Shown here: positions 43,000-50,675 of the stretch, in pieces
How the letters are laid out: the number at the start of each line of letters is the position of its first letter
Numbering within the stretch: position 1 is the first letter of the stretch
NCBI GenBank assembly: GCA_019347575.1
Contig: JAHWKY010000001.1
Coordinates: forward strand, 1-64,000
Direction: 5' to 3'
Length of the DNA stretch: 64,000 bases
DNA from: Actinomycetota bacterium
GTDB taxonomy: Bacteria > Actinomycetota > Nitriliruptoria > Nitriliruptorales > Nitriliruptoraceae
Notes under the pieces: model-generated
Databases searched by the model: none
What the model was told of the DNA's origin: nothing
Seen by the model: the letters and a program-made list of their open reading frames with translations, nothing else
Position numbers and translations under genes: made by a program

Positions 43000-45039
43000 A
43001 TGGAGAGTCCGATGGGTGACGCGAAGGAGACCGCCGTGCGACCGTCAGGACAGCCCGCAAGGGCAGAGCGGTTCGTGAGCAGCCGACCGCTCCGGCGGAA
43101 CCCGTACCTGCTCGCCGCGATGGCGGCACTGGTTGCGGTCACCTCGATGACCGCTGCCTCAGCGGACCCGGCCGGCGAGGGGAGCAGGTTCCGCTCTGCC
43201 GTCACGAGCAGCGGAGGCGTGGTCTCCTCCCTGTCGACGCAGTCGGCCCGCGCGGGGATCGGCATCCTGGACGCCGGCGGCAACGCGATCGATGCCGCTG
43301 TGGCGACGGTGTTCGCGGTGGGCGTCACCCGGCCGGAGTTCTGCGGCATCGGCGGCGGGGGCTTCCTCGTCTACCGAGGCGCCGACGGCGAGGTCGCATC
43401 GCTCGACTTCCGGGAGACCTACCCGCTCGCCTCAGGCCCTGACACCTTCTTCATCCCTGGGATGCACCGGGACGGCACGACCGGCCTCGAGGGCGCCGCC
43501 GGGCACATGGCCGTGGGCGTCCCCGGCACCGTGGCGGGTATGGCCGCCGCGCTCGAGCGGCACGGGTCGGGGCGGTTCTCCCTGGCCGAGGTCATCGCGC
43601 CCGCCGAGCGGCTCGCCCGCGAGGGGATGACCGTCAGCCAGCAGTTCGCCGCGTTGAGCACGCTGTTCCACCAGCGGCTCTCCTACTACGAGGAGACCCG
43701 CAGCATCTACCTGCTGGGCGGCGCGACCCCGTACCCGCCCGGATCCACGCTCGTACAGGCGGACTACGCCAGGTCGCTCGCCCTCGTCGCCGCCTTCGGG
43801 CCCGAGGCGTTCTACGCCGATGCCGAGTACCCGGCGTTCGACTACAACGGCTATCGCTACGAGGCCGGACCCAGCATCGGGCGGCTCATCGTGCGGGACA
43901 TGGAGGGCGCCGAGGAGGCGGCCAGGACCAACCCCGTCATCGTGGCCCAGTGGGGGCCCGAGCCCAACGACATCGGCCTGCTGACCACCGAGGACTTCTC
44001 CACCTACCGAGCGATCTGGCGCGAGCCCCTCACGGGGACCTACCGGGGCCACGAGGTGATCTCGATGCCGCCGCCGACCTCGGGAGGCGTGCAGACGATC
44101 GAGATGCTCAACATCCTGGAGGGCTTCCCGCTCGGCTCTCCGGGCTGGGAGCACTCTTCGGCCAACCACCTCCACGCCATGGCCGAGGTGCAGAAGATCG
44201 CCTGGGCCGACCGCAACGCCCACATCGGGGACCCCGACTTCGTCGACGTGCCGGTCGAGCAGCTCACGGGCAAGGGCTACGCGAACAAGCGCCGGGCCGA
44301 GATCGGGTTCGGGGAGGACTCAGCGAGGCTCTACGAGGCCGGAGAGTTCGAAGACGAGGAGCCGCACGGAGAGGCTTCCGGCTCCGGCGGTGGGCACACC
44401 CTCCACGTCTCGGTGGTCGACGCGGCCGGTAACGCCGTGTCCGTCACATGCAGCACCGGCTTCGCCTTCGGCAGCGCGGTCGTCGCCCCGGGCACCGGCT
44501 TCACGCTCAACTCCTCGATCATCATGCCCGGGCCCCCCGGCAGCCCCGACGAAGCCCAAGCGGGCAAGCGGAGCGAGTCCCGAACGACGCCGGCGATCGT
44601 CGCCCGTCATGGCGTTCCCGTGCTCGTCACCGGAGGGGGCGGCAGCAGCACCATCCCCCGGGGCGTCGTGCAGAACATCGTCAACGTCGTCGACTTCGGG
44701 ATGGACATCGCCCAGGGGATCGACGCCGCGCGGGTCGATGCCGTCGTGGCGGACGACGGCGACACGGAAGCGCTGGAGCTGAGCATCGAGGCCCACGATC
44801 CGCGGGACCCCGGGATCCAGCACCCCCCCGGGTCCGCGCCGCGCATCTCCGAAGAGGTGCAACGAGAACTAGAGCGCCGGGGCCACACGCTCGTGCACCG
44901 CGGGGAGTACGACTTCCAACCGCACCTCGCCTCAGCGGGCGTGGACCAGATCACCGGGCGGCGGCTGGCGGTGTCGGACCCCCGGGAGGAATGGGGCTCC
45001 TGCGCTCAGGCCGATGTCCCGCCAACCACGTGCCCGTAA
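43000..45039 (+). CDS. ggt: Gamma-glutamyltransferase precursor (secreted)
   Basis: A 679-residue N-terminal-nucleophile hydrolase. A hydrophobic segment at about 36-53 is the signal peptide or anchor. The family start GGNAIDAAVATVFAVGV and GIGGGGFLVYR are clear. Autoprocessing should occur before Thr467 in GGHTLHVSVVDAAGNAVSVT, and the oxyanion and glutamate-binding GGGGSSTIPRGV is present. It hydrolyses or transfers the gamma-glutamyl group of glutathione-like compounds outside the membrane; actinobacteria that use mycothiol may instead process gamma-glutamyl amides. ATG 43000 fits the operator spacing; ATG 43012 has GGAGAG upstream and is the alternative. Confidence 0.9.
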   Translation: MESPMGDAKETAVRPSGQPARAERFVSSRPLRRNPYLLAAMAALVAVTSMTAASADPAGEGSRFRSAVTSSGGVVSSLSTQSARAGIGILDAGGNAIDAAVATVFAVGVTRPEFCGIGGGGFLVYRGADGEVASLDFRETYPLASGPDTFFIPGMHRDGTTGLEGAAGHMAVGVPGTVAGMAAALERHGSGRFSLAEVIAPAERLAREGMTVSQQFAALSTLFHQRLSYYEETRSIYLLGGATPYPPGSTLVQADYARSLALVAAFGPEAFYADAEYPAFDYNGYRYEAGPSIGRLIVRDMEGAEEAARTNPVIVAQWGPEPNDIGLLTTEDFSTYRAIWREPLTGTYRGHEVISMPPPTSGGVQTIEMLNILEGFPLGSPGWEHSSANHLHAMAEVQKIAWADRNAHIGDPDFVDVPVEQLTGKGYANKRRAEIGFGEDSARLYEAGEFEDEEPHGEASGSGGGHTLHVSVVDAAGNAVSVTCSTGFAFGSAVVAPGTGFTLNSSIIMPGPPGSPDEAQAGKRSESRTTPAIVARHGVPVLVTGGGGSSTIPRGVVQNIVNVVDFGMDIAQGIDAARVDAVVADDGDTEALELSIEAHDPRDPGIQHPPGSAPRISEEVQRELERRGHTLVHRGEYDFQPHLASAGVDQITGRRLAVSDPREEWGSCAQADVPPTTCP

Positions 45040-45065
45040 GAACGGGCCGAGCAGAGGGGTACCCG

Positions 45066-46622
45066 ATGAGCAGCATCCGTTCGATGCAACGCTGGGTTGG
45101 CATCCTGGTCCTGGGGATGCTCGGGTGGCCGCTGGTGGCGGCCCCCACCGCGGCGGCTGACTGTGAGGACGCCGCTCTCGCACCCGGCGACGAGGCGTTC
45201 TGCGCGGCGGTCAACGTCGACCGCGCCCAGGTTCCCGGAGCCGACTTCTGCGGCGTCGCCGGCGACTGCCCGCAGTGGCAGATCACGGTCGCGGACGGCG
45301 GTGCCCGGCTGCGTGTCGCGCTCAGCGCGGTGTTCCAGGAGGCCGGGGACGTCCGGCCCTGGGCGGACTTCAACGGCTCGGCGCCCGAGATGATCTTCCG
45401 ACTCCAGCTCCTCGACGAGGCAGGTGGCGTGGTCGCGGAGGACTCCACCGGCGAGACCTTCACCGCCTACGGCGTGGAGGTGTTCCTGGTACCGCCGGAG
45501 GCTGGCGTGTACACGGTCCGGGTGATCCCCGAGAGCGTGGTCGATATGGCGTTCCGGCTGCGCGCCAAGCTTGAGGTCGATGGCCACCACGAGGCCGACC
45601 ACCACCGGCGCGGCGCAGACCGCACGGTGCTGACCCCGAACCTGCGGGCGATCCCGCCGTTCGAGTTCAACTTCTACCCCCCCAGCGCGACGTACGGGCC
45701 CGGCGCGCCGGTGGCGGCGCCACAGGCCTCGTGCATGGTGGAGGAGATCGAGGAGGCCGTCGAGGAGGGTCGCCCGGCGCCGAGGCTGTGCCTCCGCTAC
45801 TCGATGGGGTTCGAGAACGCCGGTGACGGCATCTTCTGGCTGTCGGTGTTCTGCCCCGCGTGCCAGCACTACTACCCGCACACCAAGCCGATCGGGGACA
45901 CGATCTGCTCGCTCTTCGGCTGCGCGATGGGCGAGGTCGTGGGACAGCCCTGGCAGGTCGGCGAGGACGCCCGTGACTGGCCACTGACGCAGATCCGCTT
46001 CTACGCCGACGGGAGCTGCTGCCAGGTCGAGACGTTGGGATCGGCCGGGGTGGGGCGCTTCCACGCCGCGCACGGGCACCTGCACTACCAGAACGCGTAC
46101 CTCTTCGAGCTGTTCCGGGTCAACGACGAGGGCTGGAGCCTGGGCGACCCGCGGCCCAGGCAGCTGGAGCTGGTCGGCCCGGGCAGCAAGCTCGGCGTCT
46201 TCCCCGGCGACGAGATGATGTCGGGCTGGGACCGCTTCTACCAGTACCCGCGGAGCGGGGCCTGCCCGCAGAGCCCCCCCGAGCATCCCGACCACTGCGG
46301 GCCGGGCATGGGCAACTCGCCGCTGCTCGGACTGGGCGAGCCGAAGGTCAACGCCGGTTGGGGCGACATCTACGAGTGGAACCGGGGCGGCAACTACGTC
46401 GACTTCCCGACCGACGAGCTGGGCCAGCCGCTCGCGGGCTACTACGTGCTACGTGGCACGAGCGACCCCGATCGGGTGATCATCGAGACCGATGAACGCG
46501 ACAACCACAGCTACGGCTTCATCCACGTATCCGGCGACGGGACCGTAGAGCTGCTCGAGCGCGGCTACGGCACGTCACCGTGGGACGGGAGCACGGAACT
46601 CGTCACGGTGGTTCCGGGCTAG
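45066..46622 (+). CDS. Secreted lysyl-oxidase-like protein
   Basis: A 518-residue exported protein with a signal peptide (about 1-31, ending AAPTAAA). A beta-sandwich region (about 45-165) precedes a lysyl-oxidase-like domain (about 330-505). The domain has the histidine cluster RFHAAHGHLHYQNAYLFEL, which corresponds to the copper ligands, and the later WGDIYEW ... YVDFPTD ... YYVLRGTSDPD ... ETDERDN pattern of PF01186. Cys pairs suggest disulfides. Bacterial lysyl oxidases deaminate lysyl or amine substrates; activity here is inferred. ATG with AGAGGGG upstream, 26 nt after ggt, so probably the same transcript. Confidence 0.75.
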   Translation: MSSIRSMQRWVGILVLGMLGWPLVAAPTAAADCEDAALAPGDEAFCAAVNVDRAQVPGADFCGVAGDCPQWQITVADGGARLRVALSAVFQEAGDVRPWADFNGSAPEMIFRLQLLDEAGGVVAEDSTGETFTAYGVEVFLVPPEAGVYTVRVIPESVVDMAFRLRAKLEVDGHHEADHHRRGADRTVLTPNLRAIPPFEFNFYPPSATYGPGAPVAAPQASCMVEEIEEAVEEGRPAPRLCLRYSMGFENAGDGIFWLSVFCPACQHYYPHTKPIGDTICSLFGCAMGEVVGQPWQVGEDARDWPLTQIRFYADGSCCQVETLGSAGVGRFHAAHGHLHYQNAYLFELFRVNDEGWSLGDPRPRQLELVGPGSKLGVFPGDEMMSGWDRFYQYPRSGACPQSPPEHPDHCGPGMGNSPLLGLGEPKVNAGWGDIYEWNRGGNYVDFPTDELGQPLAGYYVLRGTSDPDRVIIETDERDNHSYGFIHVSGDGTVELLERGYGTSPWDGSTELVTVVPG

Positions 46623-46631
46623 TGCCACGGT

Positions 46632-47852
46632 TCAACATCGTCGGGGCGGGGGGTGGGTGCGGATCTGGTGTCCGGTGGGCGACGTGAAGGTCGCGATCCC
46701 GCTGTGGGGGTCGTAGGTGGCGCTCCAGCCCCCGGTGGTGTGCATGGCGTGGTGGCTGTCGTGGCCTTTGCAGGCGGGCAGGGTGCTGTCCCATTCGGTT
46801 TCGCCGTGGTCGGCCCAGGGGATGACGTGGTCGGCTTCGGTCCACGCCACCGGCCGATCACAGAAGGGGTAGCGGCAGTGGGTGTGGATGTGCTCCAGGA
46901 GGGGGCGGAGCCAGTCAGGGATGGTGCGCAGGGAGCGTCCGAACGCGACCGGGCGGTAGGGGCCGGCGGTGAGGATGACGTTGGTGAGGAACCCCTCGTC
47001 GTGCAGGCCCCACTGTGCGAGCAGGTCGCGGGCGAGTTGGTCGTCGATGGTGCCGGTGCGGCGCAGACGGGATTCGAACGTGGCGGCGGCTTCTCGGCCC
47101 AGCAGGGTCCACAGGTCGATCATCAGGTTGACGTGGGGACGGGCGCCGTTCTTGGTCTCCAGCGTCGCGGCGGCGGCGCGGCGCAGGATCTCGGCGAACG
47201 CGTCGTGGCGGATCTGGGCGGCGGTGCGGCGCTGCTCCTTGGGCACGTCCTTGCCGTCGGGGGTGGCCAGCGTCTCGATCAGCTGCGCCAACAGCTCGTG
47301 CACCTCGGGCACGAGCGTGCCGTGCAGGTCACCGAGCCCGTCGATGCCGGGGTGGACGGTCACCTCGCGGCGCTCGTCGGGCCCCGGCCCCATCGGCTCC
47401 GCGTCGGTGCCGTCAGGGTCGGTGTGGTCGCGGATGAGCTTGACCGCGCGGCGCACGTCGGTGGGGGTGCCGTGGCGGGCGAGGGTGACCAGGGCGGGTT
47501 CGGCTTCATGCAGGGCGGGGTAGCGGCGGGTGGTGGTGGCGCGCACGATCACATCGACGTGCTCGGAGGAGACCTGCCCCGCCTGGTAGGCGTCGCGGAG
47601 CTGGTCGTAGTGCCGCAGCCGGGTTGCGCGGCGGGTCAGCCGCGACGCGGCAGCGCCGTCCATGCCGGTGCGGGCGGCGTACCACGACGCCAGGGTGACG
47701 GCCCCGTCCGCCCGGTAGGCCCCGGCGCGTTGGGAGCGGTCCAGCAGCCGCGACTGCTGGGCCTGGAGGCGGTTGAGGTGGGTGTGGATCTCGACGGTGG
47801 CGTCGAGCACGTCACGGTCGATCTGATCGAACAGATCCACCTCAGCCAGCAC
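46632..47852 (-). CDS. DUF222 / HNH endonuclease domain protein, second copy
   Basis: A 406-residue paralogue of the protein ending at 45. DUF222 covers about 1-290; the HNH part (about 330-385) shows CRYPFCDRPVAWTEADHVIPW, then an LPACKGHDSHHAMH helix. The frame continues upstream of the GTG at 47852 as plausible protein (ALTQLRAALDV) until an in-frame TAG at 47883-47885. The promoter lies 270 bp upstream, so the gene may be a truncated remnant of a longer one, or translated after reinitiation. No ribosome site is seen before the GTG. Confidence 0.85.
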   Translation of the reverse strand: MLAEVDLFDQIDRDVLDATVEIHTHLNRLQAQQSRLLDRSQRAGAYRADGAVTLASWYAARTGMDGAAASRLTRRATRLRHYDQLRDAYQAGQVSSEHVDVIVRATTTRRYPALHEAEPALVTLARHGTPTDVRRAVKLIRDHTDPDGTDAEPMGPGPDERREVTVHPGIDGLGDLHGTLVPEVHELLAQLIETLATPDGKDVPKEQRRTAAQIRHDAFAEILRRAAAATLETKNGARPHVNLMIDLWTLLGREAAATFESRLRRTGTIDDQLARDLLAQWGLHDEGFLTNVILTAGPYRPVAFGRSLRTIPDWLRPLLEHIHTHCRYPFCDRPVAWTEADHVIPWADHGETEWDSTLPACKGHDSHHAMHTTGGWSATYDPHSGIATFTSPTGHQIRTHPPPRRC

Positions 47853-47882
47853 ATCCAGCGCGGCGCGTAGCTGGGTCAGGGC

Positions 47883-48101
47883 CTAGGCCAGGTCGGGTCC
47901 GCGTGACGGCAGCGCCCCCGCGTCGGCGCCACGACCACCATCATCGTCTCGCCCGGGATCGTCGCCACGGACGGGGTCGTCGTCTCGTCCAGCGTCGTAG
48001 CCGCCCCGCACCTCGCGCGCGACCGACGCCCCGACCTCCGTACGCGCGCCACCACCTGGGGCCTCGGCCCGGCGGTTGGGGTAGCGGCGTGTTTGTGGCA
48101 T
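47883..48101 (-). CDS. Promoter-proximal 72-codon frame, same frame as the HNH gene
   Basis: From ATG 48101, with GAGG about 5 nt upstream and starting about 20 nt after the likely transcription start, this encodes a basic start (MPQTRRYPNRRAEAPG) and an Asp/Gly/Arg-rich tail. It ends at TAG 47883, in frame with the DUF222/HNH gene 10 sense codons further on. It may be the original N-terminus of that protein cut off by an amber mutation, or a small independent gene. No family recognised. Confidence 0.4.
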   Translation of the reverse strand: MPQTRRYPNRRAEAPGGGARTEVGASVAREVRGGYDAGRDDDPVRGDDPGRDDDGGRGADAGALPSRGPDLA

Positions 48102-48127
48102 GGACCTCAACGTAGGTGCTGGGTGTG

Positions 48128-48156
48128 ACACTACCAGCTCGAACAGGTGGATGCAA
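48128..48156 (-). promoter_or_regulatory. Promoter of the second DUF222/HNH locus
   Basis: On the minus strand TTGCAT (plus 48151-48156), 17-bp spacer, TAGTGT (plus 48128-48133). It is the only promoter-like signal noted in the gene-free 47853-48337 interval; the plus-strand side, before helD, shows no clear promoter. Confidence 0.6.
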
Positions 48157-48166
48157 CATCTGTTCG
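48153..48166. promoter_or_regulatory. SOS/LexA-like box overlapping the -35
   Basis: GCAACATCTGTTCG matches CGAAC-N4-GTTCG at 8 of 10 fixed positions and overlaps the -35 of the HNH promoter. The other DUF222/HNH gene has a comparable box in its promoter spacer. Confidence 0.4.
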
Positions 48167-48337
48167 CATAGCGCGCTGTGGAGAACCGCCCGGCTGGTCG
48201 GCGGCTCATCCGTAGAGGAACGACGCGGCCCCGAGGGTGGTGCTCGCGCCGATCCGCCACCTCGACCGACGTCGCTGGTTGATGCGGAGGAGATAGGGAC
48301 CGGGGTACCTTCGTGGGTTCCGTGTCCGGGGTGAGGG

Positions 48338-50494
48338 ATGTCCGAACAGACCGACGAGCTCGCGGCTGAGCAGGAGCACCTCGAGCGTGCGTGGTCGCGG
48401 CTCGAGGAGCTGCGCGAGCGTGCGATCGAGACCGCGGACGCTCACCGCGAGGTCACCAGCCACCACCAGCAGCTGTACGAGCGTGACGTTCTCTTGCACA
48501 GCATCGCGACGCGGTACGCCTCGCTGACCATCGGCGACGAGCAGCAGCTCATCTTCGGCCGCACCGACGACCTGGCGGGCGAGACGCTGCACATCGGGCG
48601 TGTGGGGCTGCGCGACGAGGACCTCGACACCCTGGTCGTCGACTGGCGCGCCCCGGCCGCGGAGGCCTTCTACCGCGCCACCTACGCCGATCCACACGGG
48701 CTGATTCGGCGTCGCACGATCCTCACCCGCGGACGGCGGGTCATCGCGATCGAGGACCAGCTCCTCGACCCCGAGCACGCCCCCGACGACGTCGCGCTCG
48801 TGGGCGACGCGGCCCTGCTCGCCGCGGTCACCCGGAGCCGCGCGCACCACATGCGCGACATCGCGGCGACCATCCAGGCGGAGCAGGACCGCGTCATCCG
48901 TCAGCCGGAGGACGTCGACGTGATCGTGTCGGGTGGCCCTGGCACGGGCAAGACCGCGGTGGCGCTGCACCGGGTCGCCTACCTGCTGTACAGCGCGCGG
49001 GAGCGCATCGGGCGGCGAGGCGCGCTCGTGATCGGTCCCAACCGTCGCTTCGTCGACTACATCGACCGCGTGCTGCCGTCGCTGGGCGAAGACCAGGTGG
49101 TGCTCCTGCCGATCACCGGGTTCGTGTCCAAGGTCGACGACACCCTGCGCGACCCGCCCGACGTCGCCGCGCTCAAGGGCGACCCCCGCATGGCACAGGT
49201 CGTACAGCGGCTGCCCGCACAGCTCCTCCCGCAGCTCACGCCGGAGGACGTGCCGACCTTCCAGGTGGCGTCGGTCAGCTTCCGTCCCGATCCGGGGGCG
49301 CTCCAGCAGGCACGCAGCCGCGTCGCCCGCCCTGACCTCGGGCTCAACGCCCGACGCCAGTTCGCGGCCGACCGACTCGCCGCAGAGCTCACGCAGGCGT
49401 GGTCACAGGCTGCGGGGCGACGTCCGGCCGATGCCAACGAAGTCGCTGCCACGATCCGCACCGACCCCGGTTTCGATCGTCTGGTGCGCAGGTTCTGGCC
49501 GCTCGCCGACGCGCCGAGCATGTGGCGCACGATGACGACCGAGCCCGAGCGCCTGGCCGACGCCGCACGAGGCGTGCTCGACGAGGACGAGATCGCCGCG
49601 CTGGTGCGCTCGTTCCAAGGTCGGTCACCCGGCGCGGTGGGACCCGCCGACGCGGCTCTGGTGGACGAGTTGTTCGCACGCGTCGGTCCCCGCCCCAGGA
49701 AACGCCAGGAGGTGGAACGCCACCCCGACGAGCTGAGCGTGTGGAGCGAGCGCGAGGGCACCGCCGAGCGCGGCGGGGTCCCCGACCCGCAGACCTACGA
49801 CGGCTGGGCGCACATCGTCATCGACGAGGCGCAGGACCTCACGCCGATGCAGTGGCGGATGCTGGCACGTCGCAGCCGCGCGGCGAACCTCACGATCGTG
49901 GGTGACCCGCACCAGACCGCCGCGGACGAGCCGACGGACTGGAAGCAGCTCCTCGCAGAGCACCTCGACCGCCCCGACATCGTCGTGACCGAGCTGTCCA
50001 CCAACTACCGCACTCCGGCGCGCATCGTCGAGACCGCAGCCCGGATCCTGCGCCAAGCCGACCCCGACGCCGAGCCGCCGCTGAGCCTGCGCGAGGGCGA
50101 CGCCCCAGAGGTCGTCGTGGTGCCACGCGCCGAACTGGCCGACCAGGTAGCGGGCGCGGCTCAGCGGATCCTCGCCCGGGTCGACGGCACCGCCGCCGTC
50201 ATCGCCCCTCTCGAGGTTCTCGATGAGGCCGCCGCCGCCGTGACCGCGCTGCTCGGCGGCGACGACCGGCTCGCGGTCGTCGATCCCATCGCCGCGAAGG
50301 GGCTCGAGTGGGACGGCGTCGTGGTCGCCGACCCAGAGGCCGTCGTCGCCACCACCGCCACGACCCGGCGGGGCGGGCTGCGCACGCTCTACGTCGCGAT
50401 GACCCGCGCGACCCACCACCTCATCGTCGTCGCCCCCGACGACGCCGTCCCCGAGGCCCTGTCTCAGGCGACGGCGCATCCGCGCCGTCGATAG
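48338..50494 (+). CDS. helD: HelD-like superfamily 1 helicase / RNA polymerase recycling factor
   Basis: A 718-residue UvrD/Rep-type ATPase. It starts with an antiparallel coiled-coil (about 1-60), the arm that HelD inserts into the RNA polymerase channel; Walker A GGPGTGKTAVALHR (about 202-215), motif II IVIDEAQDLTPMQWRML (about 490-506) and motifs IV-VI (LSTNYRTPARIVE, AKGLEWDGVV, LYVAMTRATHHL) follow. HelD removes stalled or DNA-bound polymerase. ATG start. The final residues (SQATAHPRRR) and stop are encoded by the family A repeat. Confidence 0.9.
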   Translation: MSEQTDELAAEQEHLERAWSRLEELRERAIETADAHREVTSHHQQLYERDVLLHSIATRYASLTIGDEQQLIFGRTDDLAGETLHIGRVGLRDEDLDTLVVDWRAPAAEAFYRATYADPHGLIRRRTILTRGRRVIAIEDQLLDPEHAPDDVALVGDAALLAAVTRSRAHHMRDIAATIQAEQDRVIRQPEDVDVIVSGGPGTGKTAVALHRVAYLLYSARERIGRRGALVIGPNRRFVDYIDRVLPSLGEDQVVLLPITGFVSKVDDTLRDPPDVAALKGDPRMAQVVQRLPAQLLPQLTPEDVPTFQVASVSFRPDPGALQQARSRVARPDLGLNARRQFAADRLAAELTQAWSQAAGRRPADANEVAATIRTDPGFDRLVRRFWPLADAPSMWRTMTTEPERLADAARGVLDEDEIAALVRSFQGRSPGAVGPADAALVDELFARVGPRPRKRQEVERHPDELSVWSEREGTAERGGVPDPQTYDGWAHIVIDEAQDLTPMQWRMLARRSRAANLTIVGDPHQTAADEPTDWKQLLAEHLDRPDIVVTELSTNYRTPARIVETAARILRQADPDAEPPLSLREGDAPEVVVVPRAELADQVAGAAQRILARVDGTAAVIAPLEVLDEAAAAVTALLGGDDRLAVVDPIAAKGLEWDGVVVADPEAVVATTATTRRGGLRTLYVAMTRATHHLIVVAPDDAVPEALSQATAHPRRR

Positions 50495-50537
50495 AGGCGT
50501 GGCGAGCCGTCCGCCGTCGAGAGCGCGGTCTCGACGG
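50470..50537 (+). repeat. Structured repeat family A, third copy
   Basis: Hairpin 1 GACGGCGC-ATCC-GCGCCGTC (50470-50489) and hairpin 2 CCGTCGAGA-GCGCGG-TCTCGACGG (50514-50537). Compared with 17457-17597, both stems carry paired substitutions that keep base pairing while the loops ATCC and GCGCGG stay identical. It overlaps the end of helD. Confidence 0.8.
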
Positions 50538-50582
50538 CTCGGGCCGCATGGGGACCCGACTGGGCTCGCGCTAACGTGGCTG

Positions 50583-50642
50583 GTGCTCAAGTAGCGGAGC
50601 GGTAGCACGACAGACGGTGCTCAAGTAGCGAAGCGGTAGCAC
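50583..50642 (+). repeat. Repeat family B, two copies upstream of acs
   Basis: Two 26-bp units (50583-50608, 50617-50642) starting GTGCTCAAGTAGCG and ending GGTAGCAC, reverse complement of the triple at 26877-26974. Together with 52656-52714 they flank acs in direct orientation. Confidence 0.8.
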
Positions 50643-50675
50643 ACCAGATCCGAGCCGAGCAGGGGAGCCGCCCAC

